From: Kuschelorhynchus macadamiae
Lineage: Eukaryota; Arthropoda; Insecta; Coleoptera; Curculionidae
Assembly (NCBI GenBank): GCA_030620095.1
Contig: JAUTXW010000329.1
Coordinates: 137,501 to 201,500 of the forward strand
Direction: 5' to 3'
DNA length: 64,000 nt
In this document: positions 1 to 14,400 of the stretch, in pieces
Layout: the number at the start of each line of letters is the position of its first letter
How positions within the stretch are numbered: position 1 is the first letter of the stretch
Notes under the pieces: model-generated
What the model was told of the DNA's origin: nothing
Database searches by the model: none
Seen by the model: the letters and a program-made list of their open reading frames with translations, nothing else
Program-made: the position numbers and the translations under genes

Positions 1-186
<186 letters not shown>

Positions 187-706
187 GATGTATATTTAAA
201 TGTGCCACCATTGCTATCTTCGAAACGGTAAGTGCTACGAGTTCGGTTAAATTAGAGAAAAGTTGTCTTTTTTGTAAAACTTTAAATTTTGATTCTGAAG
301 TTTCATAATCTGGCCACCACTATCAACCTAATTTTTTTCGATACAAACCTGGATTTTTAGTTTCCGGTTTTGAAAGGAAATTGAATTTGCTATACAACTA
401 TGTATTGCACGGATATGGCTCACTACGTTTCTATCCAGAAAATCCATCATCGGGAAATAAAAAAATTACCTGTGTACGGTCCTGTCTTTTTTCTTGTACT
501 TTTTCCAAATTGAAATATTTGACATTTTTACAAGAAAAATATAGTTAAATAGTGAAATCAAAAGTACTACAAAATTCAGTTTTAATAAACGGAAACTCTA
601 AAATCTTCAAATAAATTAACAGGAACGATTCAAATTTGTATTTAAACATAAACTTTAAAACATTTAAAGAAAATAAAGGAAAAACTATTCACGATAAACG
701 AAACTA

Positions 707-3428
707 TTATATGTGTTGGAAATGACCACCATTATTTCGTAAACATTTTTGTGCATTTACAATAACCTTTTTTTGAATATTTTCTAACATCCTAGGATTA
801 ATTTCGTTACATGCGTGTCGAATTCTTATAATCAGGTCATCTAAATTCTGTGGGGTAGTTCGATACACCTTGTCTTTAATAATACCCCATATGGAGAAAT
901 CCATTGGGGTAATATCAGGTGATCGCGCTGGCCAGTTTATAGGCCCGTTGTTACCAATCCATCTGTTGGGTTTAAAATTGTTTAAAAATCTTACACATCG
1001 ACGGTCTCGATGGGCGGGAGCACCATCTTGTTGGAAGTATTTAAAATTAAGAAGAATATCTAATGGAAGGTTATCTAGAAGATCTTGGAGAGAAGTGGAT
1101 AAAAAGTCAAGGTAAATAAAACCAGTCATATTTTCTTGAAAAAAGAATGGACCCACCAGTTTTCTGTCTAAAATCCCAAGCCACACATTGATACCGAACT
1201 TTTCCTGGAAAGCTGTTTCACGGTGGAAATGTTCATTGCTTTGAGTCCACCGGTAATGTATATTACGATTGAACCATCCATTGTTGCAAAATCTACTTTC
1301 ATCCGACCATAAGATTTTTTTTCAAATGTCGGGGTTTTGCCTTCGACGCCTTAAAAGCCAACGGCAAAATATCCTTCTCCTTGCGTAGTCAGTTGACCTT
1401 GAATGCTGCACTTTTCTACAGCGATAGTGCCTAAATCTATTGCTGTGTAGTATTTTTTTTGCTGAATCTTTTGATACACCAGTTTCTCTTTCTATTTCCC
1501 TTATACCCCAGAGTAGGTATTTAATAAAAATTCACATTATAATTAACTAAGGAACCGTATCCCCGTCGGCGGTATTGCCTATTTAAAGTAAAAATTCAAA
1601 TTTAGGTGGTGCTTGAGAAAAGGGGGACAGTAAAACAATTGTTTCTAAGATAGGGAAAATTGGAAAATAGTTTTTTTTTTCTGGTTTTATTTTAAAGATG
1701 TTGCCAAATAAAGTATCTTTGTGGCCCCTTTTGTAAGCTATGAGAAGGTTTATATTTTATATTTAAAGTTTCGTGTTTGGGCCAGCATCATCAATTTCAT
1801 TATTTTTTAAATACCGACCTTCAATTGTCTTACTTCTTCAAGTACTTTAATCCGTAATGTCGTACCTAACATAATAACAATTAAATTAATAATAAAAAAT
1901 GGAGGGATAACTTTATGAGGAGTGTTTGTATTATTAAGTATATGGAAAGTTTGATACATGTTTAACTTTCCTCGCAAGAGGAAAATAAATAGCTTATTAC
2001 ACCACTAAAACGTTGTCTCGCAACGCCTGGTCACGCGCCGGCGCCGTTAGGTTTTTAAAGTCGAACGTCATTTTGACAGATAAAACAACGTCTGGGACTT
2101 AGGTTTTTATTAATTAATAAAATATTATCACGACAGTATGAAATAAAATAATATAAGTTAATTACTACTACAAAAAGGAAATATTTTTACACTAACTGAA
2201 TATCTTGATTCATTGTTGTTAAAAACATCCCGTTTTTAATTAGGTCTGTATTACTCATATCTTTTGCAAATCAGCACACAGAGAAATAAATAGGTTGCAT
2301 TCTAAAAACAGAATAAAATAGAAGATACATTTCTCTGATGAATATTCGTCAACGGAACCCAAGAAAAGAAAAACGAAAAAAAAATTAACCTAATTTTTTC
2401 AAGAAGCAAATTCTGTATATATTTCAAACAAATGAACCAAAGTTAGGGTATCGAAGTGATAAGCAGGCTTATCCATACTCAGAATTTGATTATTTTATGT
2501 TAAAAAGTTTTTGATATGTGCCATCAAAGAACCGATAGACGGAACAACAGAACTACGGAAATACAAAACATGTTCGGATTTTGAGGACCTAGACACGTGA
2601 ACATAATGATCTCTCGAGTTTTTTCAGGATAACAATACTTTTCTTACAAATGAACTAAAAAAGGCCACCGCTCAGTTGATTTTAATTTTAAATTTGCGCC
2701 TTCCTTTACAATGTACAAGTAGGTATAATTTTTAATGAAACAATTTTTTATTATGAAGCAAAACATTTAATGAAGCTAAAAATGTTCCATATAGTAACAA
2801 ACGCCCCTAAAATGTGTACCTATATTTTTTTGTATTTTTCATTTTTCATTTGTCAAATATATTTAGCGCCAAATTCTTCTTATAAGTTTAATATTTCTCT
2901 CAATTCCCACTCTTATTTCTTTATTTTTTTATTATTAGTTAAAAAGTACGCCAAAAATCCCTCATACAAGCTTCGTTAGTAAAGTAAAAATGAGAAATTC
3001 CTCCTTAAGGCGAAAGTCTTAAAAATATATACATATTCTTTCCGCCGCTTCTAGAAAAGTAATTCGGTTTAAGGGAGGAAATATTGTTATAGGTGTCTAA
3101 ATTCCGCAGAATGGCGGAATTTTCGCCTTAAATACGCAACTCCGCCGGCAGATATACTTATAGTTACTCTGTATAATTAAAGTAAAAAACCTAGCACGTT
3201 GATCTCGTCCTCTCCACCTTCCAATGTAACAGTGGAAATCCTCTTTTGAGGTTTGTTAAAGGATCCGTGCTCTCGCATTCTTCTTTGTAATCTTGCAAAT
3301 ATTTTGCGATTGGGCATCCTTCTTTCTGGATACAAATGTTGATACATTTGAAGCGCGTTAGTAGCATTACGAAATGCCCTCGCATAAACAAATATCATAT
3401 CTGTCTTTTCATCATTTGAGAACTCCAT
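707..3428 (-). pseudogene. Mariner-like transposase, interrupted (DUF4817-type N-terminus, DD41D-like spacing)
   Basis: The N-terminal part (3428 down to about 3190) starts MEFSNDEKTDMIFVYARAF and looks like the DUF4817 helix-turn-helix region common in arthropod transposases. The catalytic part resumes at about 1505 and runs down to 707. It contains ILWSDES (first Asp), FQQDGAPAH (second Asp) and SPDITPMDFSIWG (third Asp). I count 41 residues between the second and third Asp, unlike the 34 of classic mariner, which suggests a DD41D-type group. One in-frame TGA lies just before the first Asp motif, the frame shifts near the nested insertion, and residues 1509-3171 are foreign DNA. Without these lesions the protein would be a typical length of roughly 350 residues. 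Strongly supported as a transposase; the exact family is inferred. Confidence 0.85.
1509..3171. mobile_element. Probable nested non-autonomous DNA element inside the transposase
   Basis: The transposase reading frame breaks at both edges of this 1.66 kb segment, and the coding sense continues across it. Each edge carries CAGAGTA in inverted orientation. Further in, both arms share a diverged inverted block (around 1565-1600 and 3095-3150) built on GGCGG, TTG, TATTTAA and AAAATTC. No transposase is visible inside. A clean target duplication could not be assigned; TATA occurs beside each end. The family is not recognised. Confidence 0.5.
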
Positions 3429-4233
3429 TTTAAAAACTTGGTTGTAAAATGACTCGATTTGTCATAAACTGATAATAAACTAAGTTTGACACATAATAAA
3501 TATCTGTTGATTTTTTCAATTGTTTTCAAAGCCTACTTTGGGAAAGACGTCTTACTAATAATATTATAATACTTACGGGTATACTTGAATCGATTTACCA
3601 TGTATTTTTATTAATTACTCTGCAATATTTTTCTAAGATAAAAACTTATATTACAGAAATATTAACAACGGGGAACTTTCGCCAGAGAAAAAGTGGAGTA
3701 ATAAAGTTACATATTACGTTTTTTTTCCAAAACTTATTTAAAACAGGTATGACGAAAAGACAGGGCCGTACAAAGTATTTTTTTTATTTCCCGATGATGG
3801 ATTTTCTGGATGGAAACGTCATTGGCCATATCCGTGCAATACATGGTTGTGTAGCAAATTCAATTTCCTTTCAAAACCGGAAACTAAAAATCCAGGTTCG
3901 TATTGAAAAAAATTAGGTTGATAGTGGTGGCCAGATTATGAAACTTCAGAATCAAAATTTAAAGATACCGCGTTGTAGAGCGCAAAAAAATATAAAACTT
4001 TCCAATTTAAACTTTATCTCTAAAATTAACAATTTTTGAAATATTCCACTAAATTGATTTAGGCGTTATTTACACATCACACTGTATCACATTAACTAAC
4101 AGGATTTTGGCAACACGGTAAAAAGATCTTAAATGAGTACTAAAAAAGGCAACTTTTCTCTAATTTAACCGAACTCGTAGCACTTACCGTTTCGAAAATA
4201 GCAATGGTGACACACGCTATTTAAGACATCCTG

Positions 4234-4287
<54 letters not shown>
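4234..4287. repeat. (TA)n microsatellite
   Basis: TA array with one ACAT interruption at its start and end, directly downstream of the mariner-type element. It is the likely right half of the array at the window start. Confidence 0.9.
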
Positions 4288-4293
<6 letters not shown>

Positions 4294-6472
4294 TATATTT
4301 ATACATTTATACGGAATCTCTGATCTCGTTCTTTGATTTTTGACGGGTCTTTCTACAATATGACAAAAATCCTAGCAAACTAGTAAGATGAGTTATGTAC
4401 GTTTCGGTTTAACTCCAGCCTACAAACATATACTTATGAGAGGGTATATAGCTTGTTTGTCATAAATTTTACACCAATTTTTATGGAAACGGAGACGAAT
4501 GTTTCTGTATCTGTAAAGCCGAAAGAACAGAAATGACATTTACATTTTGAATTATTTTGGAGCTCCAAGATCGAAGAAATTTAAACAAAATTATTTTTTC
4601 GATTCCATTTTTTTTTTCCAAACAAAACTGTTTTCTTTTGTGGTTTTGATTCTAAATTGCAGTAAGAGTTTTTGATCCTGAAATTACTGCTATTTAGAGT
4701 CCGGAAGAGAAAACTGGAAATAAAAAAAAAAAGAGTACTAGTTATAAATCGTCGATTTTAGTTTTTTCAATATATGTTGAATTCAATGAAGAATTTAAGG
4801 ATAAGAACTACTCGCCTAAATTCTAAAGTCTGCTGTTCAGTGCACACCAATTTAAAATTTTTAATAACTCGTATTTTGTATTTATAATTTGTGTTTAATT
4901 TATTTATGGAGTGAAAACTGTAAGATAAATTGGTAAGAGTTGTCTAGGATTTTAAAATATTTTTTTCTAAAATCGCTTATTATTTTATGCATATTTATCA
5001 TGTACTCAATAGAATTCTCCAAATTACTTGATTTGGATTATTTTTATTAAAAAAAAAAATATCTTTACGACACATCACTGCCGTAACGTCTATAAAATCG
5101 GCTTAAAACTTTATGGTCTAAAAAAAAAGAGCAATATAGCTTTAAGAAAGGTTTTAAAGCTGGAGCTAAGCCATATTAGGTCTTTTTATGTCTTGCAAAA
5201 AGTCAGTTAATTACTTATCATGTTGAAATCGTGTTCGTATCAACCACGTTACCGAAAATTAGCTCAAGTCAAAGAAAATTTAGTAAACATTTAAAAAGCG
5301 GCAATTTTTGAGGGAAGAATATAGAAAAATGTATTTGTAAATTAACCTCACATCACCGATTAACATAAGCTGCAATTAGTGCCATCATATCTTTGTCCCT
5401 ATTAGGTATAACAGTAGGAACCCCCTAGCAAAATCAAATTAATATACATCTGGAAATAGACAGAAGATTCTGGTGAATTTCCAGCCTATCAATATAACAG
5501 TGTCAATTTTTTCTTTCGGCATCTAAAAATGCGTGCCTGTGCAGTTGCCGCTCCTTCCCTTACGCGAACGGCAGAAGAAAAACATTGTTTACTTAAACGA
5601 TCGATGTTATTGATTGAACACTCCGCTATTTTTTGTATGTTAAAATCCATAGTTACTACTTGTGCAATGATATCTACAAAGAGTGTACTATCAGGGTTAT
5701 AATGTAGATATTACGTATGCAGTAATTCCAGACGACACGCTACAAAGGAATAAGATTTTTTAGGTTTCCTGTACTCAAGACACGTGGCTGACGGGGATTA
5801 TTAATTTAATATTTAATTTGAGATTTGTGTTTTTCTAGCTGCAATTTTGGGCACTAGATAATAAAATATGCTAGTTTTTTAGAATATAAACCTTTTCTGT
5901 AAGACACGTTTAACTTTTTACCTCTGTTACGAGTTTTTGTTATTTGTCTTAAAACAAAAACGTGTAGGTAATCCGATTTTTATGTAGTTTTAATTTTTAT
6001 TTACACCTGGAATGGTTTAAATAATAAGCTTGATTAATTGTGTTCGCATTTGAGCAGTTTTTACGTAATGATATTTCTTTGAAAATACATATTTTAAGGA
6101 TTGACGACGGTTTCGCCTGTTTTACCTAACGCTTTTGAAATTCGCGATTCGCCTGACAATTTTGTGGTATAGCAAGTTTTATGAGGGATATAGCCCAATT
6201 GAACTGCGATCTAGTTGCAATCTTTCTCGCATGATAATTAGAAAAATTAGAATAATATATGGCAAAATTATTTATTTAATTTGTTTTATCAAACGAAACG
6301 GGAATAGGCGAATCGCCAATACATATAAGTGCTTAATATTAAAGTGAAAAATGATTAAACAAATCTTAATATCTAAAATGAGCATATTTGTGATACAATT
6401 TATGGCTCTGAGTAAGACTTTATTGTCTCTTTTTTATAAAGATAGAATGTTTTTAATAATAAATATATTTTT
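4288..6472. other. AT-rich non-coding stretch, no gene recognised
   Basis: No conserved coding exon, RNA gene or clear mobile element was recognised, apart from the unassigned open frame at 5489-5710 listed separately. Short open frames here are AT-rich and of the kind expected by chance. Confidence 0.5.
5489..5710 (-). other. Unassigned coding-like open frame
   Basis: About 73 codons are open on the - strand between stops. The composition is more protein-like than its surroundings, with segments such as NPDSTLFVDIIAQVVTMDFN, QKIAECSINNIDRLSKQ and SSAVRVREGAATAQARIF. The only internal Met is in VVTMDF. No family is recognised. It could be an exon, a retro-copied exon or a transposon fragment. 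Confidence 0.3.
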
Positions 6473-6725
6473 TTAGTTGTTTACTGTTTCAGAAATATCA
6501 ATATTTTTATTTTGTTTATTAAAAGATGTTAAAAAGTTTAAATTATCTCTAGAAATTTTTAAATCATTGCTAAACCACGGTTTTTTTTGGTTTTTGTTAT
6601 GAACTATTTTGCTTTTTCTTGGAATGCGGATATTTAAAATTGATAAAAGTTGATTCAAAATCAAGTCAAAAGAGGTATTCACATCTCTATCACCCAGTAG
6701 TGAGCACCAATCTACACTCTAGAGT
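6473..6725 (-). pseudogene. Non-LTR retrotransposon fragment (linker between endonuclease and RT)
   Basis: The - strand reads DWCSLLGDRDVNTSFD and then KPWFSNDLKISRDNL. This is the pattern of the endonuclease-RT linker in Jockey/CR1-type non-LTR elements, where a tryptophan and 'D-N-x-x-F' stretch precedes 'KPWF-DLK'. It stops within about 250 bp and has no RT or endonuclease on either side, so it is an isolated fossil. Confidence 0.6.
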
Positions 6726-9910
<3,185 letters not shown>

Positions 9911-10029
9911 ATTTTATAAATATTACATCATATTATTATGCATAGAAAAACAATCGCCTAACTTAAGCCAATATCCTCTACTTTGAAAAACATACTTATC
10001 ATTATTAATTTTATATTACAAGTGTGTTC

Positions 10030-10953
10030 GGTATTACCTCCAAATTTTAAATACATATTGGATGCAGCAATGAAAATAGTGAAATCTATAAAGTCTAGGC
10101 CTACAAAATCCACGAATTTTTAGTGTTCTCCGTGAAGAAATGGGAAGCCTATTACTACTCTCTTACTTCTCACAGAGGTGCGGAGGTTATCCTGTGGAAA
10201 CATTTTGGTGAGATTGTTTACCTTGAGGAATGAAGTCCTGGTGTCTCTTAGTGACTCTTCATTCGAATTCTTGTTACTTAACTAATGTCAAGTGTTTACA
10301 ACATTTATCATATCTCGCCGATATCTTTTCGAGCTTTAATGAACTGAATCTCTCACTTCAAGGTTTCTCAGTTACTTTCAGTTTATAATAAAATTGAAGC
10401 AAAGTTAAGAAAATACAGGTTTGGGAATGATCTGTATTGGCTTCGAAACGCTTATCGATATAGCAACTGATGGAAGTTAACGGCTACTTTCAAACCGATG
10501 ACCTCGTTAGTGTTTTGGGACCAGCTTATATTCGACTATCCAGAAAATTTCCATCATCCAGTGAAAAAATTATTGCCGTTTGCTACACTTACCGTTGTGA
10601 AGCAGATTTTTCCAAGTACACTCTTACCAAGACTAAACAAAGGAACAAGTTGGATCCCGAAGCCGATATGATGATTCAATTTTCCAATATTTAAATAAAT
10701 TTTGACAAACTTTTCTCAAGAAAACACGCATATTAATGTGATAATGTTTAAAGCACGACATATTTTTTACGAATGTGTATTCCTATTCAAATAATAATAT
10801 TACAATAAGTTTTATCTAAATTTTATTTTTGTTAAATAAAAAAAAGTTGTCGATTTTTGGTCTTAAATGCGAATCTGTCCTGTTGGAGTGTTAGGGTTGC
10901 AAAACGGGAGCTGCTTTAGGGTTCTGCACTGTAGAAAAGGTTGAAAATCACTG
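10030..10953 (+). mobile_element. hAT transposon 3' fragment (ZBED5/SCAND3-like transposase remains and terminal repeat)
   Basis: Translated in changing frames, the + strand gives LPPNFKYILDAAMKIVKSIK near 10038, LFTLRNEVLVSL near 10215, LADIFSSFNELNLSLQGFSV near 10313, and finally ADFSKYTLTKTKQRNKL within the open frame 10470-10694. These are in the same order as in hAT transposases of the ZBED5/SCAND3 type, ending in the C-terminal dimerisation region. Downstream, 10900-10953 is the inverted form of a Charlie-like end (its reverse complement starts CAGTGATTTTCAACCTTTTC). The 5' half and left terminus are missing. Multiple frameshifts make it inactive. Confidence 0.75.
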
Positions 10954-11411
10954 TTCTAAGATAATTCTGGCTCAAAAGTACATAACTTTCATAAATACGA
11001 TTGTGTCAGCTAGTACTCCATGGAAATTCATGTTATGCAAAATATAAAAAATAAAAACTATTTTTTACAAACACTTCTATTATCGTCAAACTTATAAAAA
11101 TTTCATTTTTTTTATTAGGTAGAATTAGAATACTGTTAAGTAACTCTTCTTATTTTCTAACTGCGATTGAGCATTTTCATCAGCTTTCTTAGTTATGGAC
11201 AGTACTCTTGGCTGCTCTCGATAGTATTGTCTATTAGGCTAATGAGTTTATTGTAATCTTGTTCAGGTAGTGATTCACATTTAAATAGATGATTTGTAGG
11301 CAGCGGTTGCAATCTTACCTCTCTTCAGTCAGTAATTGTCATATATAAATGTCACTCTATTGTATTTTTCCCAGTTTCCACTCAGTATTATTATTATTAT
11401 ATTATTTTTAG
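10954..11411. other. Pex5 intron, distal part
   Basis: AT-rich sequence ending in a pyrimidine/AT-rich tract and the AG acceptor at 11410-11411. The preceding Pex5 exon was not recognised anywhere upstream in the window. Confidence 0.55.
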
Positions 11412-14400
11412 GATCCTAGATTGTGGAATCGGTTAGGCGCAACGCTTGCAAATGGGTCAAAATCTGAAGAAGCAGTTGAGGCTTACCATCATGCCTTAAA
11501 TTTGTCTCCTGGCTTTATCAGGGCTAGATATAATGTAGGAATTACATGTATTAATCTAAGAGCGTATAGGTAAGAATCAAGACTTTATTAACACTCGTTC
11601 CTTTCTACTTTTTAATATTTATTGTTGCCTTAATTAATAAATTGGTATGTTATCTTTTAAAACATTTCGTGACAATATGTTTTCAAAGATACCAATGATA
11701 CCGGAATTCTGAGATTTTATATTTAGGTGGTATTTTTGTAAGAATTAGTTATATTTCAGGAATTGGGGTAATAAAATAAAATATTTTTTTTGAAATAATA
11801 GAAATTAAGATGATTTATTCTAACATGTGACAAAAGAAGGTCGGATCTGATGTTCGGTTGTCGCACTTGTGTAGATAATGGTGGACTTGTATAACGTGTT
11901 TTGCCGATGAAAGCTCGCAATGATTATAGTATAAATCGACGCCTTCATTTTACATATAACATAATGCTTAAGCATAACAGTCATGAAATTTTCATGAGTA
12001 TTATGCTTATGCAAACACTAAGAAAAATGACCTTACTTTTCATTTCACACGTAATATATTGCATACACATAACACAATCAACGACTAAAAAAAGGACCCC
12101 ACTTTTTGAAGCGTATGAGGCCCATTGCCAAGAAATAAAAAATAGCAATACAACAAAATTATATTTGATTTAAAAAAACTTTTGCCCTGAAGTGTTGTGG
12201 TGGTGCCATGATTTGAGGGTATATGTATAAGGTTTTTTACATATGTCACAGTTTTATTCAAATAATATTAAAATATATGCTATTTTTATTTTGTATTTTA
12301 TACTATTTGTATATTTATGGGTATATGTGTTCGAACGTTCAGATGCTAACTATTTAAATTTGTGTCTTTTTTTAATAATTTATTCCATTTTGGAAAAATA
12401 CTAGTTTTTAAATTTTGAGTATAGACTTAAAGTGTTAGTTTTACTGCAGTACGTTATGCTAATGACAGATCAATAGTAGTATTTTGACAGAGTAAAAAAA
12501 TTTCGTCAGAAAAGATAGGGTTGGAGGAAGAATGGTGGTGGGGCTGCTATTTACCACATTAAACATTGATGTGATCTATTCACTTATATATATTAATTTT
12601 TTTTTTTTTAATTGCTAAAACTCGCAATAGTATTTACAATAAATCTTTTAAATAAAGGCCGTATCTTGGGATAATATTTACGAGATTGATACTATTAATG
12701 AAAAATTAAGATTGTTTCTCTACGAATAAAGTATACGATTCAAAATGGGCTAAAATATATGCAGAAATTACGAGATATAGCTCTAACTAGACTCAAAAAG
12801 TCGAACACACTAGTGATGCCGCCGAGAATAAAAATGGCGCTTCTTTGTCTTTTATGGTGACTCTTTACAAAGGCTATAAATTGACCAATTTGTCAATATA
12901 CGTACATAGATACAAAAATTAGAAAGCAATACATTTTTTGTTTTTATTATTTGGTGTCACCTTTGCGTGCCTAGTTAAGAGGAAAAACGCTGTTTTGCTC
13001 TTTAATATTTTTTACAAATTTTGTTTTTATTACTTAAGATCTATTTACAGATAACCAAATTCAATTTTATATTTGAAATTTAACAGGTTGTGAATGTTAA
13101 TTTTATTCATTTATTATACAGGGTCTATAATAAATACAAAAATCCACCAGAGATTATTTCAAAAAAAAAATTAAAAATCTGGTAAATTGGTGCAAAAAAA
13201 AAAAAAAGAAGTGGAGGGAGGTCCCACCCAACTCTTTCCCACCCTTGGTCGCTGAAGGCTCCCAAGGGCGCCTCAATCCGCTCTGACTTATCGATTCTTT
13301 ATCATTATCAATTATTAGTCAGCCCGAAAAATGAAGTATCCTCCAATTCTCTTTCTTTTCCATCTCGCTTAGTTTCTATATTATTTCCCCTTCTGGATCA
13401 GAGGTTGGTCCGTGCTGGTGGGGCGGCTCCCGCTTCAGATAGCCTATTAGCTCTTTTTTGATAAGTACTTTATCACTAGAGGTACCGATAACCCTCTATC
13501 TCGATTCTATTATTTTTTACAATTCGTCCCACAAACATGTGCCTTGCCTCTTAAGGTAAATGATGCCTTAGTAATTGCTTATTACTTATATTTATGATTT
13601 ATCTCAATTAATTTTGAATATTTATTTTTAATTATTAATTAAAAGAATCTTATTTATTTAATTACCATTTAATTTATTATAACTTTACTTTAGCTTAAAC
13701 TTTTAAACTTAGCTCATATCAATTCCCAGGCCTCATCTTCCTTGACCCAGTTAGGTTTACAATTCCCTTGAATTGATAATATTTAACATTTTAATGTGCT
13801 ACTAAATGCTTAATCCTATTTACAATCCCATGGTATTCCTCATTCCTCGAATACCCAGTTACTTCTTAAATTTACTATGCTTTCATTCATATCGTATAAT
13901 TTAATCCCCAAAATAAGATTATGTTATATCCCCATTACTAATCTTATTCCTATCTATATTACATTCTACTCTCTTTTCTACATCTATTTCCCGTATTTAC
14001 AATTGCGGCCTTTCTATGTTAGCGGTGTGCGGTGTTTTATTTACAGAGAATTCATTAGTTTATCAATTATATTATTATTTAATATTACTTAATAATATGT
14101 TTATATTCGAATTAGTTATTGATATATGTGCATAACTTACTCAAAGCATCCACGTCTATCGGTCCTGGTTCACCGTCCACATTACATTTCTAGCAAAGAT
14201 TTCTAAGTCTGGTATCAATTTTTTCTCGGTTAGGACTTGGTACGTCTCCCTCACATTATTCGGCCATCTCATGAGCTCCATTTTTTCCCTCAGTTCCTCT
14301 CTGACAATTGCGTATTTCCTACAACATGTATTCATTTGATTTGCCTATTCTTACTAAGTGCGTTCGGAATTCCCCGTGCCCCGTTATCACCTCTACTCCC

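Noticed and set aside
870..1115. + strand open frame over the mariner transposase
   Set aside because: Antisense shadow of the catalytic domain on the - strand.
11820..12173. Overlapping open frames on both strands in the Pex5 intron
   Set aside because: Low-complexity, no recognised domain, no splice context.
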